Below, piece after piece: positions 21,302 to 29,949 of a DNA stretch of 29,949 nucleotides. The notes below the pieces were generated by a model, which had not been told where the DNA came from, ran no database searches, and saw only the letters and a list, made by a program, of their open reading frames with translations. Made by a program: the position numbers and the translations under genes. Each line of letters begins with the position of its first letter. Within the stretch, counting starts at the first letter, position 1. The stretch is from contig CAXKVV010000371.1 of assembly GCA_964058805.1 (NCBI GenBank), positions 1-29,949 on the forward strand, read 5' to 3'. Source of the DNA: Schoenoplectus triqueter (lineage: Eukaryota; Streptophyta; Magnoliopsida; Poales; Cyperaceae).

Positions 21302-22456
21302 GAGGACATGAGGAGAAGAGAAAATGTCAAGAATTCAAAATAGAGAAAGAAAAGAGTAGAAGAGACACAAAAGCTGATGTCTGATGAAGGCAATGAAATC
21401 GTTCATTTTTTTTTTCAAAATAAAAAGTAATTAAACTCTTTGTTTTGCTCTGGATATATCTGATAAAATTATAAAACCTTGACCGTTGTAGACGAACGAT
21501 CGTGTGGCCTTTCATGTGTGAAGGACCTGATAATGGGCCCCAGCCGATTGTTAATCTCTAAATTGGATATTTTAATCTTGAGTTTAATTTTTATATTGTT
21601 TTAGCTCCTTTCCTTGCTTTAATTTAATGTTTCGATTAGTTGTTGTGAATGTTTGAATTCTATATCTGATCTTTTATTTATTTCAATTAACTTAGCTTCA
21701 ATTAATTTATTTCAAATCTTTAATTCGTATATCTTAATAGTTACTTCAATTCTTTTGAAAAATAACCTTTTTCATTTTATAATGACCCACTAAGTTGCTT
21801 GTCTGATATGGAATTTCTGTGTCTGTTGCGTTGATCATGGCAATTGCATTGATCAATAAAATAAATAAATTCCAATTGCTTTAGGACTCTCTCACTATTT
21901 TTTTAAAAGAACGATCACTGGTAAAGTACTAAAGTGAGTCCAATGTGAGACTAATGCATTATGCATTGTTCGTGCTTATTTGGTAGTTGTCAAATTGTCT
22001 TCTTTGATTAGTGCACCAATGTTTGTTTAAAGCTGTCGGTTTTGTAGCCAGATATGCTCGCTCCAATTAGAGGAGTAGATCTTCAGTTGGGGCTTGGGTC
22101 AGTCAAGAAGCCTTTCATTCTGTTCCATGGATTTTTGTTTTCATAAGTATCTTTTTGTGTATTTAAAAAGGTAGAATACTAAAAAAATGTGTGTCGATAT
22201 AAGTTTGTCTCCATCAATATTCACAACTGCAAACAAAGATGGACCAATTTTGATACCATCCAAAGATTAATGTATTACAAAAGCTAAGAGAAGAATGATA
22301 TTTTTTAGCTGGCCTATAAAAAAAACTCAATTTCGACTTGCTAAAGATTTTAAAAATGTCATTAAATGATTCACGGTGATTTAAAATGAAACCATATTTC
22401 TTTTATCAACATACAAATTCATACGAATCGATCATTGGTGTTTATTATCATGCTCT
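21302..22456. other. Intergenic AT-rich DNA, nothing recognised
   Basis: I find no credible gene in this stretch. It begins with a purine-rich segment (GAGGACATGAGGAGAAGAG onward to about 21370). It then contains runs such as TTTCAATTAACTTAGCTTC and simple AT-rich sequence. Short open frames at 21169-21384 and 21327-21515 overlap on opposite strands and look like chance. It may contain old transposon remnants that cannot be named by eye. Confidence 0.5.
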
Positions 22457-23978
22457 CACTAGTCTAAAAGAGTGAATTAGTGCTGGACTTTTGAGATCTT
22501 CAGTGTCAGATTTTTGATCCGACACTCATTAAAATATTGACATAACGAAAAAAAATCTGACACCAATTAAAACAATTAGTATCGATACTAAATATTTTAA
22601 TTAGTGTCAAATTTTTAATAAAAATCTGGCACTATTTGTTAAATATATATTTTTAAAAATGAATGAATTATGTAGTTAGAATAATAATATTATTAAATAT
22701 AAAATTATGTATTTAATAATAATATATAGTTAGACGATCACAAGTAAAAACATATCAAATATATATCATATTAGTTGATATTTGAGGCCTTAGATGAGGC
22801 TTTTTAGCCTAAAAAATCACCGCAAACTTTTCACGGCTACATAGAAGATAGAACACACCCTGATCGTATCAAAAATTATGGTTGTTTGAAGGTAAGATAC
22901 TCGGATTTTGATTTTTCCTTCCAGTCTCGCCTCCACTCTTTCTTTATCTCATATTTGTCTGTTGAAATGTTATTTATCTCAATTTTAAAAATGAATAGAA
23001 GGAGAATATGAAGTAGAAGTGAAAAAATTATATAGTGAAAGAATGAAGATATCTATGTATTTTTAAAAATCTATCATATGTATCATTAAGATGTTAATAT
23101 TTGATAAAACAATATATTGGTAAATTTTCATCAAATTTGAAACTATTATGATGGTTGATCCAATGAGTTAAAAAAATATTAATCAACGGTTAGAATGAAA
23201 TTACTCTATGATGTAAGATCTATCAATTATGAAATATGATGAATTATATGGCTAGGTAACTTACTGGTTCCTGATCAGTTTAAAAAAAGTTTAAATATCA
23301 TAATATATGTTAAAACATTATACTTTTAAATTGTATGATTAGAATTTAAAAATAACGTGTTAGATTTTTTTTTAAAAAAAAATCCAACACTCATTGAGAT
23401 CTCAAATTTCAAACAAAAAAGATGAAAAAGAATATTTAGTGTCGAATTAAAAAAAAATTGAAACTAATACTTCTACAACCAAAACATGCACCAATTTTTC
23501 ACAATTTAAGTGTTAGATTTTTTTTAAAGAAACAACACTAAAATTTTCTTACACCTTAGTATCAGATTTTTATAAAAAAAATGATAGCAGAAATATAAAT
23601 TTAGTGTTATTTTTTTATAAATAATTGACACTAATATTTCTACAATCAAAACAGACACTAATTTTCTACACTTTAGTGCCTAATTTTTATAAAAATATAA
23701 CACTAAAATTTTCTAACACATTAGTATTGATTTTTTTTTTATAAAAATTTGATGCTACATTCATACTTTTGTTGTCGATTTTTTATAGAAATCAGACATT
23801 AATGTGTTAAAAAAATTTAGTGTCATTTTTTTTATAAAAATTCGATACTAAAAATAGATAATCAGTCTCAGATTTTTTTAGAAATCCGATAATAATATCT
23901 TTAATATCATCTTTTTTTAAAAAAAAAAATCCAACACTAAGGGGGCGATAGTGATTTACCATTCATTCTAAAGTAGTG
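22457..23978. mobile_element. CACTA-like non-autonomous DNA transposon, about 1.5 kb
   Basis: The ends are CACTAGTCTAAAA (22457-22469) and, reverse-complemented, CACTACTTTAGAA (23966-23978). These are imperfect 13-bp terminal inverted repeats starting with CACTA (10 of 13 match). Flanking triplets are TCT and TCA, a weak match to the 3-bp target duplication expected of CACTA elements. Both subterminal regions are packed with short repeats in both orientations, such as GTGTCAGATTTTT, TAGTGTCAAATTTTT and AATTGACACTAAT. This is the subterminal repeat pattern that CACTA transposase binds in the En/Spm family. No transposase coding region is visible. Confidence 0.6.
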
Positions 23979-24239
23979 TCAATGAAGAAAATAAGATTTT
24001 TTTTGAAGGAAACACGTGAATGAAATGCTGAAGTTATTCAAAGTACCTACTTGTTTGCTTTTTTTTTTTGAGAAAAAACTACCTAGCTAGATTGAGAGAT
24101 TATATAGTAAACACGTGATTGTTATATTCTCTAATTAATGAACTCATTGTAAATGTCCTGAGTGTTAGAAAACTATTCAAGAGTGCTTTCCTCAAAGATG
24201 ATTTTTTCTAAATTAATTTTTACAAAAGTTAAATGTGGA

Positions 24240-24930
24240 TTTTAATATACATGTATAGCGCATATGCGCTTCAATATATAGATTATATATGCGGAATGCA
24301 TTCTAAATATTTTTAAAATATATAAATTGATCATTTATGAAAGAAAAATAATATAAGAAAATATAATAAGATATTAGAGTTTGTCTAGCATGTTTTCATT
24401 TGCATTTCAACCAAAATGCTAATGACTCAAATTAATTTTTTATGCTCTAAATTTTAATTTAAGTAGCTCTATAAATTTTTTATATCAATATCTTGTAGAA
24501 TACAAAATGTTATCTTTTTTTATAATTATTTTAAAATAATTTTGAAAATAGGATCATAGAATAATAGAAAAATATTAATATTTGTATGTCTAAAATGACC
24601 TTCTTTCAAAAATCATTAAAAATAGTAAAAAATTCTAAACATGATAAACCTTTGTATGCTATAAAATTTTGATATAAAGATTTTTATTGAGCTACTTAAA
24701 TTAAAATTTTAATCATAAAAAAATAGAATTTAATCATTAACATCTCAAGTTGAAATGCAAACAGAAACATGAAATATATCATATGATTAAATTTATAAGT
24801 TTAATGTGATAAATATATTAAAAAAATATTATGCACTATTGAATATGCCGATCCATATTATTATGCATGTAACATCGCATCATATAAGTTTAAGCGGATC
24901 GCATATGTAGTCATGCGGCCATATTTTAAA
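24240..24930. mobile_element. Long imperfect foldback (inverted-repeat) element
   Basis: The sequence folds back on itself around about 24582. The best arms are 24390-24500 and 24655-24770: TTTGCATTTCAAC, TTTAATTTAAGTAGCTC and TTTATATCAA appear on the left, and their complements in mirror order on the right. Weaker complementarity continues out to about 24250 and 24916, where CGCATATGCGCTTC faces the complement of CATATGCGATCCGCTT. No clear target duplication was found and no coding region exists. This fits an old MITE or MULE-like foldback of unknown family. Confidence 0.6.
24255..24271. repeat. Perfect palindrome AGCGCATATGCGCT
   Basis: AGCGCATATGCGCT is a 14-base perfect palindrome in otherwise AT-rich DNA. 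It sits at the outer tip of the left arm of the long foldback. Confidence 0.75.
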
Positions 24931-25246
24931 ATAATGAGTAAAACTATATACAATTATATGTTCAGAAATAGGATCAATTTTCTAAACTTTTTAGTTATGC
25001 CACATCATCAATATTGTCCAGCATTGATTTTGTTTCCATCTCTTTATTTATCTTAATCAAATGACTCATATTATTTTTCTATTTTTTTTCATTTAAAGAG
25101 ATGATATAACATCTCTAAAGTATAATTTAAATACTAAGGGTTTGTTTGGCACTCGGTGGAATAGCAAAAAGCTAGAATAGAATACATATTCCGATGAATT
25201 AATTTGCCAAATAAATTTTAGACTAAGTAAAAAAATGCGAAAGAGT

Positions 25247-25289
25247 GCTAATCCGGTATACCAAGTTATAGGTGGTATACCGGATTAGC
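25247..25289. repeat. Perfect 16-bp hairpin with 11-base loop
   Basis: GCTAATCCGGTATACC (25247-25262) is followed, after 11 bases, by its exact complement GGTATACCGGATTAGC (25274-25289). The surrounding text (GGGTTTGTTTGGCACTCGG near 25140 and TCGGAATAACAATTATTG near 25295) resembles hAT-type MITE sequence, but I could not define both ends. It is probably the centre of a small decayed MITE. Confidence 0.8.
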
Positions 25290-25402
25290 TCTCGTCGGAA
25301 TAACAATTATTGTTTGATTATGTTGTATTATATTATTATATTATGATTACAATTATGATTAAGATTTATTATTATATTATTATATCAATATAATTCTTTG
25401 TA

Positions 25403-25411
25403 TTTTTAATG
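25403..25411. repeat. Left target-site duplication of the MULE-like MITE
   Basis: TTTAATGAA directly precedes the element and is repeated exactly at 26202-26210. Confidence 0.8.
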
Positions 25412-25424
25412 AAGAGTTAGGCTA

Positions 25425-25440
25425 TGGTGCTACATGTAGC
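25425..25440. repeat. 16-bp perfect palindrome in the MULE-like TIR
   Basis: GTGCTACATGTAGCAC is a perfect palindrome within the left terminal repeat. The right arm lacks it in this exact form, so one arm has changed. Confidence 0.8.
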
Positions 25441-25697
25441 ACAGATGGTCCATGTGCTACAGACCGTTTCTCCATCTTTAAAGTTCAAATGACCATTCCA
25501 ACCGGTCACAATATTTTTCATATAAAAATCTAGTTGACGATCAAAATTTATATTTTTTAATTTTTTTTACTACATTTTAAGATAGCTAGATTTAATTATT
25601 ATGAGCCATTTAAAAGGAGTGATTTTCTAACCATCTTAAAAAATGATAAAAATTTATAAAAAAAATATAAAATTTGGTCTCCAATTAGATTTTCACA

Positions 25698-26089
25698 TAG
25701 GGGTGTCAATGGGTCAGGTCGGGTTCGGGTCGGATCATATTATTTTATTATTATTTTTGACTCGACCCGATTAAATTTGGGTCAAAAAATCTTAACCCAT
25801 ACACAACCCGCTCGGGTCACGAGTCGACCCAACCCGACCCGACTTGTGTAAAATAATTAATTAATTAATAATTATTTTTATATAATTTTAAGCAATTAAA
25901 TATTAATTAATTTATAATTAATCTTAATTAGTATATAATTAGTGTAGAATTAAGCTTTAATTAGTACTAAATCATAAAATTACTTCAAAAATCATAATTA
26001 ATCGGGTCGGATCGGGTTAAAAAATTGAACCCATACCCGACCCTTTTATCTTCGGGTCATGCGGGTCGGGTCGATTATTGACACCCCTA
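25698..26089. mobile_element. hAT-type MITE, 392 bp, nested in the MULE-like MITE
   Basis: The termini are TAGGGGTGTCAAT and its complement ATTGACACCCCTA, the classic plant hAT terminal repeat. It is flanked by a perfect 8-bp target duplication, TTTTCACA (25690-25697 and 26090-26097), the size expected for hAT transposases. Internally it is rich in GGGTCGGGT-type motifs on one side and CGACCCGACC on the other, so it folds extensively. The target sequence is the right arm of the MULE-like element, so this insertion is the younger event. There is no transposase gene. Confidence 0.95.
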
Positions 26090-26201
26090 TTTTCACATGA
26101 AAAATATTTTTACTAGTCAGATCGATCATTTAAACTTTAAAATCAGAGAAACAATCCGTAGCGCACATACCACCCATGCGCATAGCACCGTAGCCTAACT
26201 C

Positions 26202-26210
26202 TTTAATGAA
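26202..26210. repeat. Right target-site duplication of the MULE-like MITE
   Basis: TTTAATGAA directly follows the element and is identical to 25403-25411. Confidence 0.8.
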
Positions 26211-26839
26211 TTTGTATGCAGCGAATTAAAATATTTATCATTAAACATTTTTTTAACATTTTTAAAAATATATATTTATTTTTAAAAAATTTCCAACAAA
26301 GTATATTTATTTATATATGCTATGTTTTTTTAGACAAAACTCGATAAACAATCTAATTTCTCTTAATTATATATCTTTAGCTTGGATAATGCAAGAAAGC
26401 AGCATGCAGTGATGGTGGATGCACTTTGCGGCAATGGGCAGAGCAACTGTATTATTTTTGGCTTTGTGTCACTCTCCCTCTCTTTTTTTCATCTTTTCTT
26501 TATAGCGAAAAGGAAGTAAAAGCAGCCATAGTTGTTTTCTCAGAAGCCTAGAAGCTAGGTATTCAATTATTAGCCTCGTATTATAGTTTAGAGGAATGCT
26601 TTTGCCAATCACTTTACTGTAACAATTTATATATTTACGTCACGTCGTTTACACGTGTGAATTTTATTCATGTTAAGTGAAATTCATGATTCTTACGACG
26701 CGCAAACCAACTTTGACGCTTGCTCTGACGTGGAGCACACCATAAGTGGATAAGTCGGTGCTAGTAGTGAATCTCCTAACGATTATAAAGGATTTGTTTA
26801 TTACATTCTTGTTTGAAAATAAATACAAAAATATTTTTA
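26211..26839. other. Intergenic DNA, nothing recognised
   Basis: AT-rich DNA with a pyrimidine stretch (TCTCCCTCTCTTTTTTTCATC near 26470) and a short, more balanced segment near 26640-26760. No gene is supported. The 70-codon minus-strand frame at 26673-26885 has no recognisable domain. Confidence 0.5.
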
Positions 26840-27060
26840 TTCTGTCACGGTGTTGTTTACAGTTAATAGTGATCAGAACGGTCACAAACTAAGATTATTT
26901 AAAAAAAAAAAATTCTAAGTATCCAACTGTGACCATAAAAGCTGACCGCAATGGCTGACCGTTACAATCACAATCAGATATTTAACATTTTTGTGATTTT
27001 TTTCGTATGTGACCGCTATTTTCATTTTGAATTGTGACCGTGACGGTAACAAAAATAAGA
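26840..27060. repeat. Cluster of GTGACCG/CGGTCAC motifs, possible MITE remnant
   Basis: Short motifs recur in both orientations: GTCACGGT near 26847, ACGGTCACAA near 26878, CTGTGACC near 26927, GCTGACCG near 26942 and 26954, ATGTGACCGC near 27008, and TTGTGACCGTGACGG near 27035. The outer GTCACGGT and ACCGTGAC face each other. This suggests the terminal or subterminal repeats of a small DNA transposon. I could not find a target duplication. Confidence 0.4.
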
Positions 27061-28450
27061 ATAGTTTCATTATTCATTTTCAAATAAAGATATTGGATAA
27101 AAAATAATTATAAATTAAGCGCCTCTCTGTTTTCCTTTTTTTAGTTCATATATTTGTCACAGATAGTTGCAGTAGAATTCAATTAACCTTGTAAAAATCA
27201 GATTCCCGACAGAAACTGATAATTAAAAATGAATCAAATGCATCTAACCAAATGGAGAAAAGCAACCTAAAAAATAACTACCAAGAGCTCTGATCCTCAA
27301 GGTGATTAAAATCCATTAAGCGCAAGTGTGCAACATCAACATTAATTAAACCATTAAAATTAGGCTCCCATCAACATAGTGGCCTAAACGATTAATTTTA
27401 GGATTATTTAATCCAATTACGGTTGCAACTACTGTTAAGGTCGTGAGTTCAAATTTTACCATATATTAAAAGAGGATATTGACACCTTAAAATAATCTAG
27501 TACCGGATCCGATATTTAATATAAAAAGAGCCTTCATGAAAATATAATTCGAACATATATAATTCATATACAATATTCAACATATATAATTCGAACCGGT
27601 CAGCTTGGATCTCGTTTTAAATACTTTAAATGATAAAATTATGTGTATCTTGGCAGTACAAATTTTGATTCTGGAAGCAAAATGGCTGAATAAATAAATA
27701 GATATGCAGATCCCACTTTTACTTAATTTTTAAAATAATAAATTTCAATCGTGCAACACTTGAAAATATTGAAATTAACCAATGGGGTCTGTTAATAATG
27801 TACATTACCTATATTTAGGTCATATATTATTATAGTTTTTGGGATACTGGATTAACTGAGTTCTTACCCGAATCCAACATGTCAGCAAATTCATTTATTA
27901 AGCTCAGGTTGTTTGAAGAAAACATTTCAATTCTCAATATCTATTGAGCCGAGTTGTTAAAAATCAAACCAAACTCAGACTCGAGTTATTAAAAAATCGG
28001 AACGAATATGAGGGAGGGAGGAATCTTGTACTTTTCTTACAGCTCTGCATGCTAGCCATATAACGCACTCCCCCAGTCTAATTACATTTATTATTGTAGA
28101 TTAACTAAAATTGTAAGAACTTTTTTAGAATAAACAAATTCAGAAAGATAAAAAAAATATATTGTAAATTTTTTTTTTCTTTTCACTTGAAAGTCAAGGA
28201 CTTAGTTTGAATCAACACAGATCTTTATTAATTTCCTATTTCAAATCATTCAAAAGAACAAATAACTGAAATTATACACATACGTTGCCTTTTTTTTTTC
28301 TTTTTGGAATTGTGGAATATATGTTAGAAGCCACTTTAAATTATGTAAATGAAAAAGTATCTAAAAAACTATGTATGATTATCCAATTAATACTAAATAG
28401 GTAAGAATATGTTTTTGTTGTTTGTAGTAATCAAGAAGCAATTGTAAAAA
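27061..28450. other. Intergenic AT-rich DNA without a recognisable gene
   Basis: There are no convincing open frames or elements. Around 27360-27470 the text GTGGCCTAAACG and GGTCGTGAGTTCAAATTTTA faintly recalls tRNA-derived SINE A and B boxes, too weakly to call. Near 27540-27600 ATATATAATTCGAAC is repeated twice. Long A and T runs occur at 28150-28180 and 28280-28300. Confidence 0.5.
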
Positions 28451-28485
28451 AAATATATGTTATTATTATTCCAGATTTTTTAAAA

Positions 28486-28866
28486 TATAATAATTATAAA
28501 AATCATATTATTAATAATAAGAATGATAAAAGTAAAATTTTAAATCTACGAATGGCAGCGCGCCACTGCCAGTGGAGTGGAGCAAACACGCCACTGCCAG
28601 TGGCACGTTTGTCTCCTACAAATACCAACCGCGCATATATCTATCTGTGCGTGTATTTATAAAACTCATTTTTAGGCAAACGCGTCACTGGCAGTGGTGC
28701 GTTTCAGTAAAGACGCCATTGGTAGTGGCTGTTTCAGTAAAAACGCCACTGCCAGTGGCACGTTTACACAAAGACGCCACTGGCAGTGACGCGCTGCCAT
28801 TCGTAGATTTAAAATTTTGCTTTTATCACTCTTATTATTAATAATATGATTTTTATAATTATTATA
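28486..28866. mobile_element. Foldback element carrying six CCACTGCCAGTGG palindromes
   Basis: The outer arms of about 80 bases (28486-28575 and 28777-28866) are almost perfect inverted repeats: TATAATAATTATAAAAATC, AATAATAAGARTGATAAAAG and TTTTAAATCTACGAATGGCA, then GCGCG, on the left and their complements on the right. The GC-rich centre holds six copies of a near-palindromic 13-mer (CCACTGCCAGTGG and variants). They start at 28563, 28591, 28685, 28716, 28746 and 28777. The last four are spaced 30-31 bases apart, separated by GTTTCAGTAAAGACG-like text. The 89-codon open frame through this centre is a by-product of the repeat. A direct repeat ATATGTTATTATT(ATT)CCA lies outside at 28455-28473 and 28877-28892. 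Confidence 0.85.
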
Positions 28867-29100
28867 TATAACAAAATATGTTATTATTCCAATCCAAACA
28901 TATAAGACTATAATGGACTAAAATTAATATCATGTTGGTTCCTTATAAATATTATAAAAATTCTTAGTTGCATTTAGTTGCAGTGTCATTTTCTTAGGTT
29001 TGTTTTCGTTCATATAAATGTGATATGTATATCGCTTCAAAGTTTTTCTATATTATCTCAACAAACAAAAAAGAGTTTTGTTTCGCAATTTTATTCCTAC
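28867..29100. other. AT-rich spacer, nothing recognised
   Basis: The stretch contains the right copy of the ATATGTTATTATTCCA direct repeat and otherwise plain AT-rich sequence. The 61-codon frame at 28978-29163 has no recognisable features. Confidence 0.4.
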
Positions 29101-29103
29101 CAC

Positions 29104-29590
29104 TTAGGCTGTAAACTAGCTAAGATGAGCTGTACTAAGCTCGTATTCGGTTCATTAATTTAGCGAGCCGAGTCAAGCCAAGATGGCTTATTAAATACTT
29201 TTGAATAAAAAGTTTTGATTTAAAATTAACTCGTTAAGTTAACAAACTAAACGAATTGTTTCATTGTCTCGTATAATTTAATAGTTAATAATATTTTTTA
29301 TGATATTTTAAATTTAATTTGTATAAAAATAAATAAATAGCTAATAAAATATTTTTACAAAATTTAATATAATAATTTAGTACATATCATACAATAAACT
29401 ATTTTTTATTCTAAAAATATATAAAAAATAATATAAATAATAAATATTAATAGTTTTTTGAGTCAAATGAGCCAAACCAATTCAAATTTAACAAACTTAA
29501 CGAAATGATTCAATTTATTAATGACCGAGTTAATAATGAGTCCATCCCAAATGAATCAGAACGAGTCACGTCAAGGATTTTTTTACCTTC
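29104..29590. mobile_element. Diverged GAGCC/GAGTC-rich dispersed element
   Basis: The left part begins TTAGGCTGTAAAC and continues with AGCTCGTATTCGGTTC and AGCGAGCCGAGTCAAGCC. The right part has GAGTCAAATGAGCCAAACC and GAACGAGTCACGTCAAGG. Elements with a TAGGCTGTAAAC end and many GAGCCGAGC motifs are common in plant genomes and are probably hAT-related. The right terminus is too decayed to locate, so the end coordinate is approximate. Confidence 0.4.
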
Positions 29591-29949
29591 ATGTTCCTAC
29601 GGAACAAAAATAATTAGAAAAGAAAAAAAAATGAGCCGGTCAGTCTTAAAGCGGAACCCTAATCTACAAGTCTACATGCACGCAGACTATCATTTTGACA
29701 AAAGTACAATTAGACAATATTAAATATACCAGCGGTGTAAATTTTTATTGTTGCACTGTACTTTATCATCTATCCTTAATTCCTTATTCGTGGGATCATT
29801 TTCAGAGCTGAAGGAAGACCCAAAGGCACTCATCGTGATCTTTTCCTCTGAAAAGATTTTCGTGAGGCTCGTTTTAATTTGGATGACAGTAGAAAATTTT
29901 GAATATAAATTTTGATGTATGAAAATATTTATTATTATTAAATCAGTAT
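29591..29949. other. Right end of window, nothing recognised
   Basis: Sequence of more balanced composition (near 29630-29700 and 29780-29870). It lacks a convincing open frame or domain. The 72-codon frame at 29505-29723 starts in the GAGCC-rich element and shows no family. Confidence 0.4.

Larger units (their letters stand above)
25412..26201. mobile_element. MULE-like MITE with 9-bp target duplication, split by a nested hAT MITE
   Basis: The ends are GAGTTAGGCTATGGTGCTA and, reversed, GAGTTAGGCTACGGTGCTA. Inverted similarity continues through nearly the whole element. Blocks TTTAAAGTT, AATATTTTTCAT and TATATTTTTT on the left have complements in mirror order on the right, once the nested insertion is set aside. 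It is flanked by a perfect 9-bp repeat, TTTAATGAA. A 9-bp duplication with long inverted repeats is the hallmark of Mutator-like elements. Without the nested 392-bp element and its 8-bp duplication it is about 390 bp. It has no coding capacity. Confidence 0.85.

Noticed and set aside
27340..27470. Possible tRNA-derived SINE (GTGGCCTAAACG and GTCGTGAGTTCAAATTTT)
   Set aside because: The A-box match is poor, the spacing to the B-box-like text is too long, and I see no target duplication or defined tail.
28572..28841. An 89-codon open frame rich in TRHWQW-like repeats
   Set aside because: It is a translation of the CCACTGCCAGTGG repeat array inside a foldback element. The repeat structure explains the open frame.

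Overview
The window looks like plant (angiosperm) nuclear heterochromatin. It is strongly AT-rich. I found no intact protein-coding gene, no RNA gene and no bacterial-type signal. The content is a long satellite DNA array followed by a graveyard of transposable elements: a Helitron, a Ty3/gypsy LTR retrotransposon, a CACTA-like element, a MULE-like MITE with an hAT MITE nested inside it, and other foldback elements. The plant assignment rests on the Helitron termini, the initiator-Met primer-binding site of the retroelement and the MITE types. I cannot name the species.

Bases 1-17596, and a 100-base stub at 18067-18166, are a tandem satellite with a monomer of about 183 bp. Its core (3548-15709) is three head-to-tail copies of a 22-monomer higher-order repeat (HOR) of 4056, 4054 and 4052 bp. 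These copies differ only at scattered bases. The array on both sides (1-3547 and 15710-17596) is built from the same monomer types but is more diverged and rearranged, with partial and chimeric monomers. Both flanks keep two monomer types that are missing at the HOR junctions, so the core looks like a recent local amplification after an unequal exchange. Within the HOR, a block of five monomers is itself duplicated. One monomer carries a GC-richer 61-base foreign insert that marks each HOR copy.

At 17597-18066 a 470-bp non-autonomous Helitron sits between A and T inside a satellite monomer. The array ends at about 18166, directly against the broken end of a minus-strand Ty3/gypsy element (18167-21301). 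That element keeps its 5' LTR, primer-binding site, gag, protease, reverse transcriptase and the start of RNase H. RNase H proper, integrase and the 3' LTR are absent. It is dead: many stops are TGA at conserved arginine positions (CGA to TGA), which suggests decay by deamination of methylated cytosine.

From 21302 to the end there are only transposon relics and unrecognised AT-rich DNA. These are a CACTA-like element (22457-23978), a long imperfect foldback (about 24240-24930), a short perfect hairpin (25247-25289), a MULE-like MITE with a 9-bp target duplication (25412-26201), an hAT MITE with an 8-bp target duplication nested inside it (25698-26089), a foldback with six copies of a CCACTGCCAGTGG-type palindrome (28486-28866), and a diverged GAGCC-rich dispersed element near the right end. 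The features form no gene network. What they record is the order of events at a satellite array and its edge.
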